A stretch of 27,890 nucleotides of DNA. It comes from an uncultured Collinsella sp. GTDB taxonomy: Bacteria > Actinomycetota > Coriobacteriia > Coriobacteriales > Coriobacteriaceae. Of this stretch, positions 25,061 through 27,890 are shown piece after piece. Under the pieces are notes generated by a model, which saw only the letters and a list, made by a program, of their open reading frames with translations, had not been told where the DNA came from and ran no database searches. Position 1 is the first letter of the stretch. Every line of letters begins with the position of its first letter. Both the position numbers and the translations under genes were made by a program. The stretch is from assembly GCA_900751695.1 (NCBI GenBank), contig CAADSS010000090.1, positions 1-27,890 of the forward strand, in the 5' to 3' direction.

Positions 25061-25888
25061 TTAACGAGCCGCCAGGATGGCGTCGATGAGCGTCAGTACG
25101 CCCCCGTCGTTGTTGCTCGGAATGCGCCATTTGGCATGCGCGTTCATATGCTCCTCGGCATTGTCCACGATAAAGCTGTGCCCGACGCGCTCCAGCATGG
25201 GGATGTCGTTGTACGTATCGCCCACGGCGGCGGCGTCGGCAATATCGATGCCCAGGTGCTCGCACAGGTGCGCGACGCCGGCGCCCTTGTCGACGCCCAG
25301 GTTCATAAAGTCGATCCACTCGCGCCCGGCGTTGGTGACGTAGAGCTTGTCCGAGAACTCGGGACTATAGGTCTCGCGAAACGCGGGCTCGGCGTCGTAG
25401 CCGGGGAAGAAGACCGAAATCTTGTTGGACTCGAAATCAATGCCATCAAAGCTGTCGACGTAGTTGATTGTGTTGTAGTAGACGCTGATCTCGTCGTGGT
25501 ATTGATGGTCGCGGGCAAGCACGTAGAACTCGTCGAAGCAGCAAAGGACGGGGACAGCGCGCGGATCCTCCGAGGCACGGCTCAAGACCTGCTGATACAG
25601 CTCCACGTCGATAGTGCTCTTATAGATATAGCTGCCGCGATAGATCACGCACGCTCCGTTGTCGGGACAAAAGGCGAGGCGGTTCTTGACGCCCTCGAAC
25701 ATCTCCTCGAGCTTGGGGGCGGGACGTCCGCTGGCGGGGCAGAATACGATGTCGGCGTCGGCGAGCTTGTCTAGGCGCTCATCAAGACCCTGGGGCAGCA
25801 CGCGCTCGTCGGTCAGCAGCGTCTTGTCCATGTCGACGGCGAGAATCTTAATGTTTCCGATATTGGCGTCCGATTCGTAAGTTTGCAT
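25061..25888 (-). CDS. HAD-superfamily hydrolase, Cof-like (IIB)
   Basis: This is a 275-residue phosphatase of the Cof/YbjI class, acting on small phosphorylated metabolites (sugar phosphates, flavin or nucleotide monophosphates); the exact substrate is unknown. Motif I is DMDKT (D19, D21), motif II is in CPASGRP, and motif IV is GDTYNDIPML. A type IIB cap lies between (about 85-190). The start at 25888 follows GAAAGG on the minus strand. It ends close to the long hairpin element and is divergent from argG. Confidence 0.92.
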   Translation of the reverse strand: MQTYESDANIGNIKILAVDMDKTLLTDERVLPQGLDERLDKLADADIVFCPASGRPAPKLEEMFEGVKNRLAFCPDNGACVIYRGSYIYKSTIDVELYQQVLSRASEDPRAVPVLCCFDEFYVLARDHQYHDEISVYYNTINYVDSFDGIDFESNKISVFFPGYDAEPAFRETYSPEFSDKLYVTNAGREWIDFMNLGVDKGAGVAHLCEHLGIDIADAAAVGDTYNDIPMLERVGHSFIVDNAEEHMNAHAKWRIPSNNDGGVLTLIDAILAAR

Positions 25889-26031
25889 AAAAGCGAGCCT
25901 TTCGTTTCGAGATTGTTTCAGACGTTATAACCATCAATTCGTAGTCGGGCGTATTTTCGCAGGAACGGAGCGTATTTGCACCACGCTTCACAAAGTAATG
26001 AAAAAACTTTTCAGAAATTTGAATTTGTCGC

Positions 26032-26059
26032 TTGTGCTGCGGGCACTTTAGCGTAATAT
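26032..26059 (+). promoter_or_regulatory. Candidate argG promoter
   Basis: TTGTGC (26032-26037), 16 bases and TAATAT (26054-26059) are a fair sigma-70 pair. It would give a 5' leader of about 380 bases to argG. The rest of 25889-26162 shows no gene on either strand; it is AT-rich relative to the window. Confidence 0.45.
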
Positions 26060-26162
26060 AGCGACCATCGAAAACGGAGACGGAAAAACAACCGCTTACC
26101 GAGGAAAAGGTACCGTTTACGATATTAGAATTGCGCCCGGCGATAGGTGAAAGGAGAGGCAG

Positions 26163-26237
26163 ATGCAGTTCGTAACGATCATCACCACTGCAGACAATGC
26201 CATCCGACGCCAGCGCGCAATTTCCCGACGACGATAA
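26163..26237 (+). CDS. Arginine-rich leader peptide upstream of argG
   Basis: A 24-codon ORF starts at ATG 26163, preceded by AAGGAGAGG with a six-base gap. Six of the last ten residues are Arg (R15, R16, R18, R22, R23, R24), ending CGA CGA CGA TAA. Four are CGA codons. Such a run before an arginine biosynthesis gene fits a ribosome-stalling leader. The peptide itself need have no function. The ORF is seen; the attenuation role is inferred. Confidence 0.65.
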   Translation: MQFVTIITTADNAIRRQRAISRRR

Positions 26238-26348
26238 CAATCGTCTCTGTCCGCATGGGGCGAATTGCCTCAACAGAGTCATTTTGAGGTCGTTGGGTTT
26301 TAGCACGACATTGCTGCATGTTTCTAGGGCATGTATGTGCTGATTTTT
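26230..26348 (+). promoter_or_regulatory. Putative attenuator of argG
   Basis: Overlapping hairpins occur in series. (1) 26230-26235 with 26240-26245, covering the last Arg codons and stop. (2) 26245-26250 with 26273-26278. (3) 26268-26273 with 26284-26289, exclusive of (2). (4) 26289-26293 with 26305-26309. (5) 26302-26306 with 26337-26341 enclosing 26315-26320 with 26330-26335, followed by TTTTT at 26344-26348. Stem 4 competes with 3 and 5. Stems are short, so folding energies are uncertain. Confidence 0.5.
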
Positions 26349-26442
26349 GCTATTTAACCTGATATTGCACGGTATATGACCTCAAGGTGACTTGCAACTG
26401 ACCGATGTTCTAACTAGCTACCAAGGGCGAAAGGAAACAGCC

Positions 26443-27669
26443 ATGAGCAAGGAAAAAGTCGTTCTCGCATATTCCGGTGGTCTTGATACATCCGTATGTG
26501 TCAAGTGGCTCCAGGACGAGAAGAATCTCGATGTCATTTGTGTCTGCGGCAACGTGGGCCAGGAAGAGACCGGACTGGATGCCAAGAAGCAGAAGGCGCT
26601 TGACCTGGGCGTTCTCGATTGCCAGGTGCTCGACCTGCGCGACGAGTTCTCCGATGAGTTCCTGACCAAAGCCATTGCAGCAAACTCCATGTACGAGAAC
26701 AAGTATCCGCTGCTCTCCGCCCTGTCTCGCCCGCTGCTTGCCAAGAAGCTTGTTGAGGTCGCCCACGAGTTTGGCGCGACCTACGTCGCCCACGGCTGCA
26801 CCGGCAAGGGTAACGACCAGGTCCGTTTTGAGGCCGCCGTCAAGGCCCTCGACCCCGAGCTCAAGGTTATCGCCCCGGTTCGCGAGTGGGACCTGAAGTG
26901 TCGCCCCGACGAGGTCGCCTATGCCCACGCCCACAACGTGCCGGTTCCCGAGGGTGCCAACGACAACCCCTACTCCATCGACGACAACCTGTGGGGTCGT
27001 GCCATTGAGTGCGGTCACCTGGAGGATCCCTGGAATGAGCCGCTCGACGACGCTTGGGTTATGACCAAGAATCCCGAGGACACCCCGGACACCCCGACCT
27101 ACACCGAGATTGAGTTTGAGGCCGGCAAGCCCGTCGCCGTCGACGGCAAGAAGATGAAGCTCTCTGAGATCGTCATCGCCCTCAACAAGATCTCCGGCGA
27201 CAATGGCTTTGGCCGTCTCGATCTGGTCGAGGATCGCCTGGTGGGCCTTAAGAGCCGCGAGTGCTACGAGGTTCCCGGCGCCCTGACGCTCATCACCGCC
27301 CACAAGGCGCTCGAGGACATCTGCGTCGAGGGCGACCTGCTCAAGACCAAGATCAAGCTCGAGCAGGATTGGGCCACCGCCGTGTACAACGGCCAGTGGT
27401 ACAGCCCGCTCAAAAACGCGCTCGATGCCTTTATGGCCGACACGCAAAAGTTCGTGACCGGCACTGTCCGTCTGAAGTTCTTTAAGGGCAACTGCCATGT
27501 CGTCGGCCGCAAGAGCCCCTTCAGCCTCTACGACTACGGTCTGGCTACCTACGACCGCGACACCACGTTTGACGAGAAGGCCAGCGCCGGTTTTATCGAG
27601 ATCGATACGCTGTCGCTCAAGACGTGGGCAAAGGTCCAGGGCCCCAGCTCTGCTGCCGCCCAGGCCTAG
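26443..27669 (+). CDS. argG: Argininosuccinate synthase
   Basis: ArgG joins citrulline and aspartate using ATP, the penultimate step of arginine synthesis. The ATG at 26443 follows AAAGGA. The in-frame ATG-less extension to 26392 is leader. The 408 residues show the N-type PP-loop LAYSGGLDTSV (S11-S17), HGCTGKGNDQVRFE (about 117-130), NPYSIDDNLWGR, and the C-terminal ...GRKSPFSLYDYGLATY. The length is normal. It stands alone in the window, so argH is not adjacent on this side. Expression is likely controlled by the arginine leader upstream. Confidence 0.98.
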   Translation: MSKEKVVLAYSGGLDTSVCVKWLQDEKNLDVICVCGNVGQEETGLDAKKQKALDLGVLDCQVLDLRDEFSDEFLTKAIAANSMYENKYPLLSALSRPLLAKKLVEVAHEFGATYVAHGCTGKGNDQVRFEAAVKALDPELKVIAPVREWDLKCRPDEVAYAHAHNVPVPEGANDNPYSIDDNLWGRAIECGHLEDPWNEPLDDAWVMTKNPEDTPDTPTYTEIEFEAGKPVAVDGKKMKLSEIVIALNKISGDNGFGRLDLVEDRLVGLKSRECYEVPGALTLITAHKALEDICVEGDLLKTKIKLEQDWATAVYNGQWYSPLKNALDAFMADTQKFVTGTVRLKFFKGNCHVVGRKSPFSLYDYGLATYDRDTTFDEKASAGFIEIDTLSLKTWAKVQGPSSAAAQA

Positions 27670-27801
27670 CGCCTCCTTCCCTTGGTATCCGCGCGGCCCA
27701 TCCGCGTGATACATAACGGGCGCACGGGGTCCCTACCTTTCGTTATGCTTGCTGACACTTCTTAACATCGGTGGCCCCTACGTTCCGCCCGCATATATGA
27801 T

Positions 27802-27855
27802 GCCGCGTCTGCGGCTGAGTCCGAGCCCCGCCGGGGTTGTCCGGCGGGGCTCCTT
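27802..27855 (+). terminator. Terminator after argG
   Basis: A perfect 12-base-pair stem (27823-27834 with 27841-27852), loop GGTTGT, tail CTTCT. A smaller hairpin, GCCGC-GTCT-GCGGC (27802-27815), lies before it. From 27670 to 27890 no gene is seen. Confidence 0.75.
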
Positions 27856-27890
27856 CTATCAATTTGGCGGCTCTGCGCCTATATATATGA

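Noticed and set aside
26302..26348. T-box riboswitch before argG
   Set aside because: The conserved T-box sequence AGGGTGGNACCGCG is absent; the Arg-rich leader ORF explains the region better.

Overview
The window is a gene-dense, GC-rich bacterial chromosome segment. Gene content and order point to Actinomycetota, most likely class Coriobacteriia and plausibly Collinsella. This rests on FtsZ with SepF and DivIVA but no ftsA in view, a ylm-type division cluster, high-GC codon use, and the presence of both Pst and Pit phosphate uptake. The genus is an inference from gene style; no database search was done.

Layout. Positions 1-2253: 3' part of ftsQ, then ftsZ and a terminator. Positions 2288-7712: pgeF (ylmD), then pstS-pstC-pstA-pstB-phoU, closed by a hairpin. 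Positions 7763-10385: the division cluster resumes with yggS (ylmE), sepF, yggT (ylmG) and divIVA, ending in a strong terminator. The phosphate operon therefore sits inside the usual ylmD-ylmE junction, and pgeF overlaps pstS by ATGA. Positions 10403-13060, minus strand: a small nitroreductase, a DUF47 protein and a Pit-type phosphate permease. Positions 13274-16489, plus strand: a small gene with a LexA-like box in its promoter, a Bax-inhibitor-1 membrane protein, a TIGR02452/PARG-like protein and an SGNH hydrolase. Positions 16502-18969, minus strand: thiD and thiC, with a TPP riboswitch before thiC. Positions 19020-21869: a small membrane-anchored protein (+), yaaA (-) and an M18 aminopeptidase (-). 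Positions 22036-24783: polA (+). Positions 25061-25888: a HAD phosphatase (-). Positions 26032-27855: argG (+), preceded by a long leader encoding an arginine-rich peptide, and a terminator.

The main unexplained items are intergenic. (1) An apparent arginine attenuation leader precedes argG: a 24-codon ORF with a strong ribosome binding site, six Arg codons, and a chain of overlapping hairpins ending in a T-run. (2) Two long inverted-repeat hairpin elements, at 11216-11299 and 24921-25049, share a core although they lie 14 kb apart. Each is preceded on its left by a stretch strongly enriched in A+C on the plus strand, which spills into the neighbouring coding sequence whichever strand that gene is on. 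(3) Four CCAAAG motifs spaced 10-11 bp apart lie upstream of the nitroreductase. (4) A LexA-like box sits in the spacer of an apparently leaderless promoter. (5) Smaller oddities are a yggT that seems to start at ATC, a PARG-like protein with QEA instead of QEE, and a three-codon ORF behind a perfect Shine-Dalgarno sequence upstream of pit.
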